A stretch of 64,000 bases of DNA from Shewanella marinintestina (lineage in GTDB: Bacteria; Pseudomonadota; Gammaproteobacteria; Enterobacterales; Shewanellaceae). Shown in pieces: positions 8,979 to 16,924 of this stretch (position 1 is its first letter; each line of letters begins with the position of its first letter). A program made the position numbers and the translations under genes. The notes beneath the pieces were generated by a model. The model searched no databases, was not told the origin of the DNA, and saw nothing but the letters and a program-made list of their open reading frames with translations. The stretch is taken from contig NZ_JAKILC010000016.1 in assembly GCF_023283845.1 (NCBI RefSeq), forward strand, positions 62,001 to 126,000. Reading direction: 5' to 3'.

Positions 8979-10019
8979 ATGTTATTTAGACGAGCGCCTT
9001 TAATTATCTTATTGTCGATGCTGGTTCCTACCCAAGTAAAAGCAAGTATTGAACTTACCGACAACATTAATTTAAGCGGATTTGGGTCAACCGCGATCAG
9101 TAAAAGTGACAATCGAACGCCACTATTTATAAGCCGAGAGATAACCGATGAGGTCTGTTATGACTGTGACACCATTTTTGGTTTGCAGTTGGATGTTGAT
9201 ATCTTTGAAGGTTTTACAGCTTCTGGACAAGTGGTTAAACGAACCCAAGATAAATGGAGCGATCCTGAATTAGAGTGGGCCTATCTATCCTACGAATATG
9301 ATGATTTTGAGTTTAGAGCTGGGCGTTTACGTTTACCGCTTTTTTTAGTCTCTGAATATTACTATGTTGGCCAAGCTTATCCTTGGGCGCGTCCGCCGCA
9401 AGAGGTGTATGACAGTATCTTAGGTTTTACTTCCTATGATGGGTTATCGGTTGCCTGGAACCTTGAGTTGTCGGATGGCTTATTACTGACAGTATCGCCT
9501 TACTATGGCTTTGAACGAGTCAACAAAGTCGATTTAGGTGTTGTCGCATTGGAGTTTGATACTGATTATATGGCGGGTATCTATGTTGACTTGGTTGGAT
9601 TCAACTACCGTATTCATAGCGGTTTTATGCAGGCGAAATATCAACAACGCCCAAGCCCGATAGTAGAAAAACTGGATGTATATACTTTGGGGGGGGAATA
9701 TAGTTACGATTCTTGGCAATGGATGGCTGAAATTGAAATTGATCGAATTCAAACTAATTGGTACGCCTCTATTATCTATGCTTTCGATGCATTCTCTCCT
9801 TATTTCACTTACGCCGAAAGCCACCAGTCTCGTAAAAGTAAGGCGGGGACTTTAGGCCTAAGATACGATGCAACCTCGAGTATTTCATTGAATTTAGAAT
9901 ACCAAATGATTTTTTCTACTGAGGAGGGCAACCGCGGTCAATTTGTCACGTCGCCATTAGTTTATGGTGAAAGCTCTGATGTCGACCTCGTTACCCTTAG
10001 CGTTAACTTTGTATTTTGA
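8979..10019 (+). CDS. Outer-membrane porin-like beta-barrel
   Basis: The 346-residue product has a signal peptide (ending PTQVKA) and alternating amphipathic strands throughout, finishing in LSVNFVF with a terminal Phe as expected for BAM substrates. Early features (NINLSGFGSTAIS, LQLDVDIFEGFTASGQVV, LEWAYLSYEYDDFEFRAGRLRLPLFL) resemble diffusion porins of the OprO/P or nonspecific type. Two cysteines (ECYDC-like VCYDCDT, about residues 59-62) are unusual for a barrel. GGGAGA precedes the ATG. It is the middle gene of a three-gene rightward operon whose neighbours overlap or nearly touch it. Confidence 0.8.
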   Translation: MLFRRAPLIILLSMLVPTQVKASIELTDNINLSGFGSTAISKSDNRTPLFISREITDEVCYDCDTIFGLQLDVDIFEGFTASGQVVKRTQDKWSDPELEWAYLSYEYDDFEFRAGRLRLPLFLVSEYYYVGQAYPWARPPQEVYDSILGFTSYDGLSVAWNLELSDGLLLTVSPYYGFERVNKVDLGVVALEFDTDYMAGIYVDLVGFNYRIHSGFMQAKYQQRPSPIVEKLDVYTLGGEYSYDSWQWMAEIEIDRIQTNWYASIIYAFDAFSPYFTYAESHQSRKSKAGTLGLRYDATSSISLNLEYQMIFSTEEGNRGQFVTSPLVYGESSDVDLVTLSVNFVF

Positions 10020-10021
10020 TT

Positions 10022-10273
10022 ATGGAAGACATTACATTTTGGCTTAGTTTTTATCTGCTGATGTTAGTGCTCGCTATCATCATAGGTTATAACAAGGGCA
10101 ATGTTGTGGCGGGAGCACTCCTCGGCTATGTATTGGGTCCGATAGGGGTTTTATTACTATTGTTAAGTAAAGACCGCAGAATGTTGCCTTGCCCAGAGTG
10201 TGCGACCAAAATACATCGGCATTCTTATTTTTGTCCTCGGTGCCAGCAAAAGGTATTTAATCGTTTGAAGTGA
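10022..10273 (+). CDS. Small membrane protein with C-terminal zinc ribbon
   Basis: The 83-residue protein begins 2 bases after the porin stop. Two hydrophobic helices (FWLSFYLLMLVLAIIIGYN and a Gly-rich segment GALLGYVLGPIGVLLLLL) are followed by a cytoplasmic zinc ribbon with CPEC and CPRC pairs separated by about 14 residues. Proteins of this layout are common and of unknown function. No independent Shine-Dalgarno is visible, which fits translational coupling to the porin gene. An in-frame TTG two codons upstream is an alternative start. Confidence 0.75.
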   Translation: MEDITFWLSFYLLMLVLAIIIGYNKGNVVAGALLGYVLGPIGVLLLLLSKDRRMLPCPECATKIHRHSYFCPRCQQKVFNRLK

Positions 10274-10297
10274 TAATCCAGATTGTTAGTGGAATGA

Positions 10298-11359
10298 TTA
10301 GAACTTAAATGAGTAACTAATGCTGATAGAACCATCTTTAAAGCGGCCGGTATCAGGCCCTCTATCTGCACTATTCCAGCGATTACCTGAGTAATTATTA
10401 TATTGTATGGTAATTGTGCCGGGTTGCCAGTCAAAATAGCCAAAACCATAAGTGAAGTCGGGGTTCCATGGTTGTTTCTGCGCACTATCTAAATAATAAA
10501 ATGCAGTCGCGTTGACATACCAATTCCCGATAATCGAATATTTACAGCCCAAACTGACGGTTTGATGTTGGGTTTTATATTCAACACTTTCTAAATCGAA
10601 ATACTCAGGCGTGTAGTTATAGTCAATTTGGCAGCCTATGGCGCCATCATCAGTAAATGATAGCCAGTCAATAAAGGGTTTAGTCACAGGAAACTTCCAA
10701 CCTAATGACCAAGTTCCTTGAGAGAACTCTGTACGCCTAAACCCTTTGCTTGGATTGAAGCGGTTACCACCGTAATTAGAGTAAAGTAGGCTAAAGGTAT
10801 AAGGACGCCAGTCACTATAACCAAACACATAGGTGAAGTCGGGGTTCCAGGCTTGCTGCAGTTCTTTATCAAAATAGTGATAAGCAGTAGCAGATATAAA
10901 CCAATTACCTATGATGGCATACTTTAAAGATAGGCTGGCGGTGAAGTTTTGATTGCTGGGACCTGTCGTCGAGTTTGCGGGTAACACTGCGGGGGTATCC
11001 ACCAGCGGATAACCTAAATTGACGCTAGCACTCCAGCGTTTATACCAAGGTATGTCAGCATTCCATTCCTCTACGGGTAGCATAAATGAGCTATTTATAC
11101 CCTTCCAAATTAGATCCGAGTCGCTTGTTGTGGTGTCATCTTTAATAGGCTTTGCTGTATTGAGAACAGCAGCTGGATTACTCTTGGGAGCATGTTTTGC
11201 CATTTGGGTCTGATGTTCATTGGCCCAACACGATATTGTGGCTGTCATTGATGTCATTATGAGCAATTTTTTAGCGTATTGCCTACGGCTACTCGTCCCT
11301 GAAAAGCGATTTATCAATGGTGCTTCCTTGATGTTATCCGCGATAAGAGTGTAAAACAT
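10298..11359 (-). CDS. Outer-membrane beta-barrel with an internally duplicated half
   Basis: The 353-residue product ends in SISYSFKF, a BAM-type C-terminus, and has an export signal near residues 28-47 (KKLLIMTSMTATISCWA). The barrel is two homologous halves: AWNPDFTYVFGYSDWRPYTFS with SNYGGNRF in the first and PWNPDFTYGFGYFDWQPGTIT with NNYSGNRW in the second, each preceded by a copy of AIIGNWF/SIIGNWY. It is the last gene of the long polysaccharide operon, 28 bases after a DUF3131 gene, so a role in exporting or anchoring the polymer is a reasonable inference. The long N-terminal region before the signal suggests the true start may lie further in. Confidence 0.75.
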   Translation of the reverse strand: MFYTLIADNIKEAPLINRFSGTSSRRQYAKKLLIMTSMTATISCWANEHQTQMAKHAPKSNPAAVLNTAKPIKDDTTTSDSDLIWKGINSSFMLPVEEWNADIPWYKRWSASVNLGYPLVDTPAVLPANSTTGPSNQNFTASLSLKYAIIGNWFISATAYHYFDKELQQAWNPDFTYVFGYSDWRPYTFSLLYSNYGGNRFNPSKGFRRTEFSQGTWSLGWKFPVTKPFIDWLSFTDDGAIGCQIDYNYTPEYFDLESVEYKTQHQTVSLGCKYSIIGNWYVNATAFYYLDSAQKQPWNPDFTYGFGYFDWQPGTITIQYNNYSGNRWNSADRGPDTGRFKDGSISISYSFKF

Positions 11360-11387
11360 TCTATGTTTACTCTTGTTTTATTCAGTA

Positions 11388-12824
11388 TTAATTTCGCGAC
11401 TTATTGCTAGACATTTCCGCTTGTAAACCTCTAGTGTTATCGGGCAATAAAATTGATTGTTTATTGCGAGATTTATACCAAAGACTAACTAATATCAGTG
11501 AGTTAGTATTTATATTATAGGCGGTATTGGTTTTGCCGTTAGCATAAAGGCCTGTAGGAATGACTGTGTGCCGAGCACTGTTACTTATGACTAAATCTGC
11601 GAGCTGCTGACTATATGGTTCATCAAACAACACACTCATTGCAAAAGCGGCTTTATTACTAAAGGTCTGCTTGTCATTAATTGGTTTACCGGAGTGAGAT
11701 ACGCTCTGCCAAGGTGAGCCTTGGAAAATAATATTGTTGTACAAAAACCAAGGCGACTTACTCAGAGAATCTTCTGCAAAAGCAACCAATCGATTGTTCG
11801 TTGCAGCGTGTTGCTTATGTAACTTATAGAGCTGTTGTAGTTGATTCCAACATGAGTCTTGGTAACCGAGTTCTATCGCGTATAACACGTAGGGATCTAA
11901 AGTGAAAAAAGGTAGGTTACCTTGGTCTATTAATAGAGAAATACCCTCCAAATCAATGCTTTCAAGTTTGTAGCATTCAAATGCGGTATCGACATTTAAC
12001 CCTGCTAATCGATAGCCCGTTGCGGCATATTGTAGGTAACCTAAGCGACCTTCTTGACGAAAGTATTCTCTTTGGGCGGTGAGTTTTGTACCGTATAGAT
12101 TACCCTGTTTAGTTGCGCGTTCTAGCTGCCATTTATTCTGCACCTGGTTGATTTTTTCGATTAAATAAGGCTTGTGGCGCTTAAGGATTTCAAGCCAAAT
12201 ATACAGTCGACCCAGATCTAAAGCTGACCAGCCGTTGCCATTTGATGAGGTTTGGCTCATACGTCCAGAGGGGAGCGCTGTACGGGTGTTATATTGGCGA
12301 TTGGGTAAAATGTTTTTATATAGAGGGAGTTTAATGAGTGTATTGAGCATTTTTTCGAGGCGAAAATGTGTAGATTGTTGGCTGCTCATCTCGAGAGCTT
12401 CAAGTGCTAACAAACCTGCGATACCACTAGCTACATCCCACATAGTTGCGTGACTATAGCCTTGTACTGAGTCGATAAGCCCTGTTGTTTCGTTCCAGTT
12501 TTTATCAAAATAGCGCTTAGCTTTATTGATTAATAATCTATCATGGCGGTTCAATTGTGATACTTGCGACGCAACATCGTCGGTTAAGTTGGTCTTGCTT
12601 AATGTTGCTTGTTTTGTTTGCTGCTTATCAAATGTTGGGTTAGGAATAACCGAGCGGCGTTGGAAGTGTATTTTTACCGGAGGAGAGGGATTAGGAGTTT
12701 GTTTGATATTACGCGAAATAGCTTGTGCTGGAACTATTTGGGCTGATTGTTGGCCAAAACAGTTTAAAGTAGCAAAGAGTAATAACGCCGCCAGATAGCA
12801 TTTAACTCTCTTAGGTTTGGCCAT
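11388..12824 (-). CDS. DUF3131 domain protein 4, exported
   Basis: The 478-residue product has a signal peptide (YLAALLLFATLNCFG) and a Pro/Gln-rich linker to about residue 85, then the DUF3131 domain: YFDKNWNETTGLIDSVQGY, ATMWDVASGIAGLLAL, GWSALDLGRLYIWLEI, QEGRLGYLQYAATGY and SPWFLYNNIIFQGSPWQSV. DUF3131 proteins have a helical toroid-like fold related to glucoamylase-type enzymes and cluster with glucan synthases; activity is not established from sequence. It is the most diverged of the four copies in this operon and is separated from the other three by a GT2 and an Hpt gene. Confidence 0.85.
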   Translation of the reverse strand: MAKPKRVKCYLAALLLFATLNCFGQQSAQIVPAQAISRNIKQTPNPSPPVKIHFQRRSVIPNPTFDKQQTKQATLSKTNLTDDVASQVSQLNRHDRLLINKAKRYFDKNWNETTGLIDSVQGYSHATMWDVASGIAGLLALEALEMSSQQSTHFRLEKMLNTLIKLPLYKNILPNRQYNTRTALPSGRMSQTSSNGNGWSALDLGRLYIWLEILKRHKPYLIEKINQVQNKWQLERATKQGNLYGTKLTAQREYFRQEGRLGYLQYAATGYRLAGLNVDTAFECYKLESIDLEGISLLIDQGNLPFFTLDPYVLYAIELGYQDSCWNQLQQLYKLHKQHAATNNRLVAFAEDSLSKSPWFLYNNIIFQGSPWQSVSHSGKPINDKQTFSNKAAFAMSVLFDEPYSQQLADLVISNSARHTVIPTGLYANGKTNTAYNINTNSLILVSLWYKSRNKQSILLPDNTRGLQAEMSSNKSRN

Positions 12825-12841
12825 GTCTTATCAGCCGCTAT

Positions 12842-13168
12842 CTATTGAAACATTGTTTTAATTTGCTGATTAATTTGCTGTATTTCATTACAGAGGTTAC
12901 TGATGGCGCTTTCCTCGGGGATGGAACCTGCTTGAGAGCTTGATTCTACAATTTGCGCTAAACTCATGGCGTCTTTTGCACATAAGTTGCTGAACATCCC
13001 CTTTAGCTCGTGTGAGATTTTAAATAAGCCATCAAGATCGTCGGTTTCATACCTTTGTTGAATGATACTATCGCTCTGGCCGTACTCTTCGAGATAGATG
13101 GTAAGAAGCATCTCAACCATAGAGTCATCATCGCCACATAGCGCTTTTAATTCATCAACTTTTATCAT
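12842..13168 (-). CDS. Histidine phosphotransfer (Hpt) domain protein
   Basis: The 108-residue protein is a stand-alone Hpt domain. The phospho-accepting His is in ISHELKGMFSNL (about residue 53), within the usual H-x-L-K-G pattern. AAGGA precedes the ATG by 7 bases. Hpt proteins relay phosphate between the receiver of a hybrid kinase and a downstream receiver. No hybrid kinase is in this operon; the kinase at 5725-8385 has a receiver but no Hpt, and the operon's first gene starts with a receiver, so a relay between them through this protein is possible. That link is inference. Confidence 0.9.
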   Translation of the reverse strand: MIKVDELKALCGDDDSMVEMLLTIYLEEYGQSDSIIQQRYETDDLDGLFKISHELKGMFSNLCAKDAMSLAQIVESSSQAGSIPEESAISNLCNEIQQINQQIKTMFQ

Positions 13169-13202
13169 GCGTAAATCCTTTGCATTATCGACAGATTGGA
13201 GA

Positions 13203-14480
13203 TTATAAATTGGACTCTATAGCTGACATTTTTACTTCAGTTAGCCAAGCCGATAACGCTTTGGGGCTCATTAATGTTTCGCTACCTAATTCGCAATCTT
13301 TAGCTTTGATGAGTTCATCTGGAAGTTTATCTATGATGATTTCCAGATCTGCCGTGCAGCGAACATGTTCATCAATCAGCTGCGCCATCTCTTTGCTGTA
13401 ATGAATATCTCTTGCTCTAAGTGCGGTAACCAAGCCTTGAAGTAGAGTTAACCAAGTGCTCATTGGGCCTTGAGTTATTGAGGCTGATTCAGCGGCAGAA
13501 TCAATAAAAGCAAATGGCACGGTAACAATTTTGAGATTGTGCTGCATTGCCGCTAAGATCCAGTCCGTATCAAATGAGAAGTCAAAAACACTAGGCTTGG
13601 CTAAAATGCAGTGCAGCGCCTCACGGCTAAATAATTTATAGGCAGCTTGAGTGTCGTGGATCCCTTGAGAAAATATACTGGTTCCAACCATTCGTTGCAT
13701 GTGCCGCAGGGTTTTAATGCCTATCCCCCAGCGCTGTTCTTGCTTTACGAGCACTGACATAGGGTGTTTTCTATTTCCTAAAACAACTTGTGTATGTTGC
13801 TCAATAAACGGTTTTAAAATCAGTCCCAGTTGCCCCATATGCACTGAATTATCTGCATCGGTATAGAGTACTGCATCGACATTGTCCTCTAACGCCTGCA
13901 TACAACCATGAATGATTGCACCACCTTTTTTGGAGTCATCAACGTGCTGTAATTTAGCTAAAGGCCCTGAATCAGATTTCACACCATCGCTAAGTTTAAG
14001 AACGTTTATCTTTACGCATTGGTCTGAATGGCTTGCGATACGTTGGGCTATATCATAGCTGGCGTGAGGGCAGCCATCGTCAACAGGGTATAGCCGCCAG
14101 TCTACTTTGGACTGTTGGCATACCCACTGCAATTGCTGAACTTTAGTCAGGAGAGAGTTTTCACCATTTGGATTGGCACTGGACTTACCAAGTAGGCGAT
14201 GGTTTTCACCCCACATGGCAAACACGATACCGACGATAATAGGTTGTTTGATTTGCTTAATTGCTTGTCTAGAAAGCACAAGCTTGACCGCAAGCTTAAA
14301 GGCTAGCGGGCAGTCTTCTTTTTGTGCCAATTGCAACAACTGTTCTGGGGAGGTACGTTGCAGATCGAGCAATGAGTCAGCTAGTTCAAGTAAGGCATCT
14401 TGATGAGTGGGTTCAGTTAAATCAAATTGATTACTTGCGGCGCGGTACAGTTGTTCAAGATCTTCTCTTGGGGTCATCAT
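13203..14480 (-). CDS. Family 2 glycosyltransferase, cytoplasmic
   Basis: Start set at 14480 because AAAGGA lies 6 bases before that ATG; a start 15 bases upstream has no site. The 425-residue protein has a GT-A core: the segment VDAVLYTDADNSVHMGQ gives the DxD metal site, VVLGNRKHP and GTSIFSQGIHDTQAAYKLFSREAL resemble dolichyl-phosphate-mannose/glucose synthase-like enzymes. An N-terminal helical extension of about 80 residues precedes it and no membrane segments are evident. It likely transfers a sugar to a carrier or to the polymer made by this operon. A gap of about 140 bases separates it from the upstream gene, room for an internal promoter. Confidence 0.85.
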   Translation of the reverse strand: MMTPREDLEQLYRAASNQFDLTEPTHQDALLELADSLLDLQRTSPEQLLQLAQKEDCPLAFKLAVKLVLSRQAIKQIKQPIIVGIVFAMWGENHRLLGKSSANPNGENSLLTKVQQLQWVCQQSKVDWRLYPVDDGCPHASYDIAQRIASHSDQCVKINVLKLSDGVKSDSGPLAKLQHVDDSKKGGAIIHGCMQALEDNVDAVLYTDADNSVHMGQLGLILKPFIEQHTQVVLGNRKHPMSVLVKQEQRWGIGIKTLRHMQRMVGTSIFSQGIHDTQAAYKLFSREALHCILAKPSVFDFSFDTDWILAAMQHNLKIVTVPFAFIDSAAESASITQGPMSTWLTLLQGLVTALRARDIHYSKEMAQLIDEHVRCTADLEIIIDKLPDELIKAKDCELGSETLMSPKALSAWLTEVKMSAIESNL

Positions 14481-14637
14481 AATGAATCCTTTCATCGCAG
14501 TTACTCTTCCTGAGGTGCGACATTCTAGCTCTGAACGATAGCAAAAAGCCGCTACTTCAAGGCTAGTAATAAATCCTTAGAACAGCAAGTTTACTTGTAA
14601 TTTCAACAGTAATTTTAAATATCTTGCATTGGCTGAG

Positions 14638-15531
14638 TTAGTTTTGTTTGAGTTCTACGTCGGCATCATCTTTTTCAATTGAGGTAGAAGTAGATGTGTC
14701 GGGTACGGGCTCTATTTGACGCCTTTGTATCGCGTTGACCTGTGGGTTTTGTGCTGTAGAACGATTCCCTTTTGCCATAGGGCTTTGCTGCGCTGCTGTA
14801 GAGATTTCGTTAGCAGACGAGTCAACTTGCGGATTTAGTTTGTCAGCTTGCGAACTGCTGTTGGGCATTTTTTTGGGTGCCAAAGTAAATGATGGCTGCT
14901 GAGAACCCGTCGTTTCAATGCCTGATAGTTTTTTATTACCAGCACCTTGTTCTGTTTGCTCAGTAGAATAAGGCATTGGGGCAATCACATTACTTTGCTC
15001 ATGCCGGTTTAGTCCTAAGCGCGGTGAGCTGAACTCAAATATTTGTAATTTATCATCCCATATTTGTAAAGCACTAAGCTCCAAGTCAAGGGAGGCGTCT
15101 ATACCAGTATTGATATCGTTGACCTGCATAGCTACAGAAAGTTGGGTATTGGCGGTTTCGAATCGTTGATGTAGTTGTTGTTGTAACTGTGACCAATTAG
15201 TGCCACCAGTGAGTAAGTATCGCGTACTGTCAGCCCAATATTGATAGGCTATTGGATCTTGTGCTTTATCTGCGGCAATAGCGGCTAAGGATACTGCCAA
15301 GCCGGCGGATTGCCACATCTCTTGCGGTGATAGTTGCTGTGAGTTAGTCATAAATAAAATACTGAGTTGATGCCAATGCGCTGCAGCTTGATCATAAGCG
15401 CCTTTTTTTAAGAGGTAATTCCCTTTACTGAATGGCTTTAAAGATATGTTTTGCGGTACGGCATATACCACTAGGGTAAACAGCAGGCTTAGGCTGGCAA
15501 AAGTGATTATCCAGCGATAGCGTTTACTCAT
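14638..15531 (-). CDS. Membrane-anchored protein of unknown function in the polysaccharide operon
   Basis: Start chosen at 15531, where GGAG precedes the ATG by 7 bases; this ATG overlaps the TGA of the upstream DUF3131 gene (ATGA), so translation is coupled. The 297-residue product has one N-terminal hydrophobic segment (IITFASLSLLFTLVVYAV), then helices that look TPR-like (KGNYLLKKGAYDQAAAHWHQL, YQYWADSTRYLL) to about residue 150, and a low-complexity C-terminal half rich in Gln, Ser, Pro and Thr. I do not recognise a family. It probably acts in the periplasm as an assembly or scaffold factor; this is inference from location. Confidence 0.75.
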   Translation of the reverse strand: MSKRYRWIITFASLSLLFTLVVYAVPQNISLKPFSKGNYLLKKGAYDQAAAHWHQLSILFMTNSQQLSPQEMWQSAGLAVSLAAIAADKAQDPIAYQYWADSTRYLLTGGTNWSQLQQQLHQRFETANTQLSVAMQVNDINTGIDASLDLELSALQIWDDKLQIFEFSSPRLGLNRHEQSNVIAPMPYSTEQTEQGAGNKKLSGIETTGSQQPSFTLAPKKMPNSSSQADKLNPQVDSSANEISTAAQQSPMAKGNRSTAQNPQVNAIQRRQIEPVPDTSTSTSIEKDDADVELKQN

Positions 15532-16910
15532 CTGAAAGTCTCCATTAAGCATTTTCCTGGATGGTCAAAGCGGGAATTAAAGCGAACATCACGGTACTCC
15601 TTGTCATCATTGGCGCGATAAAGCTTGCCATTGCTCTTGTATAAAAGAGCCTCTAAAACTCCGGCATTCGTTTTGAGGGTTATGCTTTTTTCGTAAGCGC
15701 TAGAGTTTTCATAACGTCCCTCATACCAACCGCGTTGTGGGTGATACATCTCTTGCACAAGCGTCAGTAACTGGTCCGTGTATGCTGTTTTCCATAACGC
15801 CCACATTTGAAATGCAATACGCGTAGAGACTAAAGCTAAATGGTCGTGACTACTGCCATCTTCGGCAACGGTAATCCATGGGGTGCCTAAGGCGTAAATA
15901 GCGTCATAGACAAAGTAAGGTTCACCTGACACTACATGCTCACCTCGTGCGGTGTAAATGCGCTCTTTCTCCCAGCGGCTTTGCTGCACTAAATAGACGG
16001 AATCAGCCATTGCCGCTAGGCTTTTGTTACTATGGTTAGCATCTGAAGAATTTAAATCGTCAATATCATCCCAATTGAATTCGAGCCCGAGCCAGAGATA
16101 CGGGGTGCTAAATACTGGTCGCAATACGTCAGTGAAACGCGGGTCCCTGCCGTCAAAGAGTAAGTCGATACCATTAATGGTAATCACTTTGTATGGCTCT
16201 AGATTGATGTTTCTATGGGGAATTATTCCCCAATCTAAATATCCGTAGGAGGCGTACTCTTCAATACCTAACCTGCCTTCTTTGTAGCGATGTACTTGGT
16301 TTGATGAAATATTTCCGCCGTATAACTCTCCTTCATCAGACACCAAGTTACAAAAATTCCAGCGTAAGACCGCTTTATCGATATATTCGGCAAATTGGGC
16401 ATTTTTTTGTTTGGTAATAGCTAAAGCAATTAGCAGGCGACCGATATCTACGGCTGACCAGCCTAGCTCCGCTGGTTGATTAGCATAGTTCACCATACCT
16501 CTATGGCTGGTGGAGTAGACTTTATTGGGCACGCCTTGACGGGTTAATGGCATGTTGGCGAGAAAATCGATTGTCATGGTGAGACGCTCATCATGCTCAC
16601 GCGATGTGATTAACTCGAACTGTTTTGCAGCTTGCAAGGCGATAAGGTAGTCAGCGAGTGAAGTCATATCCATGGTGGGGTAGTTATCGATAGAGTTGAC
16701 TAAACCTGAAGATAATTGAGTGTTGTTTGAAAAATAGCGCCATGCCGTATTAGCCCATGCAAGCTCTTGCTCGCTGAGTTCTCCGTGCCGCCCTTGGCGA
16801 AACAGCTGTGATTGACTTACCCCTGATGCGCTCGATTGCACTCCTTGATATATGAGTCCACAACCTTGTAGCCAAATCATAATGAATATTAGCGCTGTGT
16901 ACCTTTGCAT
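15528..16910 (-). CDS. DUF3131 domain lipoprotein 3
   Basis: The 460-residue product has a lipoprotein signal with lipobox LQGC (Cys17). The DUF3131 domain spans about residues 45-430, with ELAWANTAWRYFSNNTQL, SSGLVNSIDNYPTMDM, GWSAVDIGRLLIALAI, KEGRLGIEEYASYGYLDW and PYFVYDAIYALGTPWITV. Compared with its siblings the WD in the T-x-W-D motif is replaced by TSLAD, so that conserved position is lost. It lies 14 bases after DUF3131 copy 2 and overlaps the next gene by 4 bases. Envelope location is firm; enzymatic role is unproven. Confidence 0.85.
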   Translation of the reverse strand: MQRYTALIFIMIWLQGCGLIYQGVQSSASGVSQSQLFRQGRHGELSEQELAWANTAWRYFSNNTQLSSGLVNSIDNYPTMDMTSLADYLIALQAAKQFELITSREHDERLTMTIDFLANMPLTRQGVPNKVYSTSHRGMVNYANQPAELGWSAVDIGRLLIALAITKQKNAQFAEYIDKAVLRWNFCNLVSDEGELYGGNISSNQVHRYKEGRLGIEEYASYGYLDWGIIPHRNINLEPYKVITINGIDLLFDGRDPRFTDVLRPVFSTPYLWLGLEFNWDDIDDLNSSDANHSNKSLAAMADSVYLVQQSRWEKERIYTARGEHVVSGEPYFVYDAIYALGTPWITVAEDGSSHDHLALVSTRIAFQMWALWKTAYTDQLLTLVQEMYHPQRGWYEGRYENSSAYEKSITLKTNAGVLEALLYKSNGKLYRANDDKEYRDVRFNSRFDHPGKCLMETFR

Positions 16911-16924
16911 ATAACGCTTACGCC

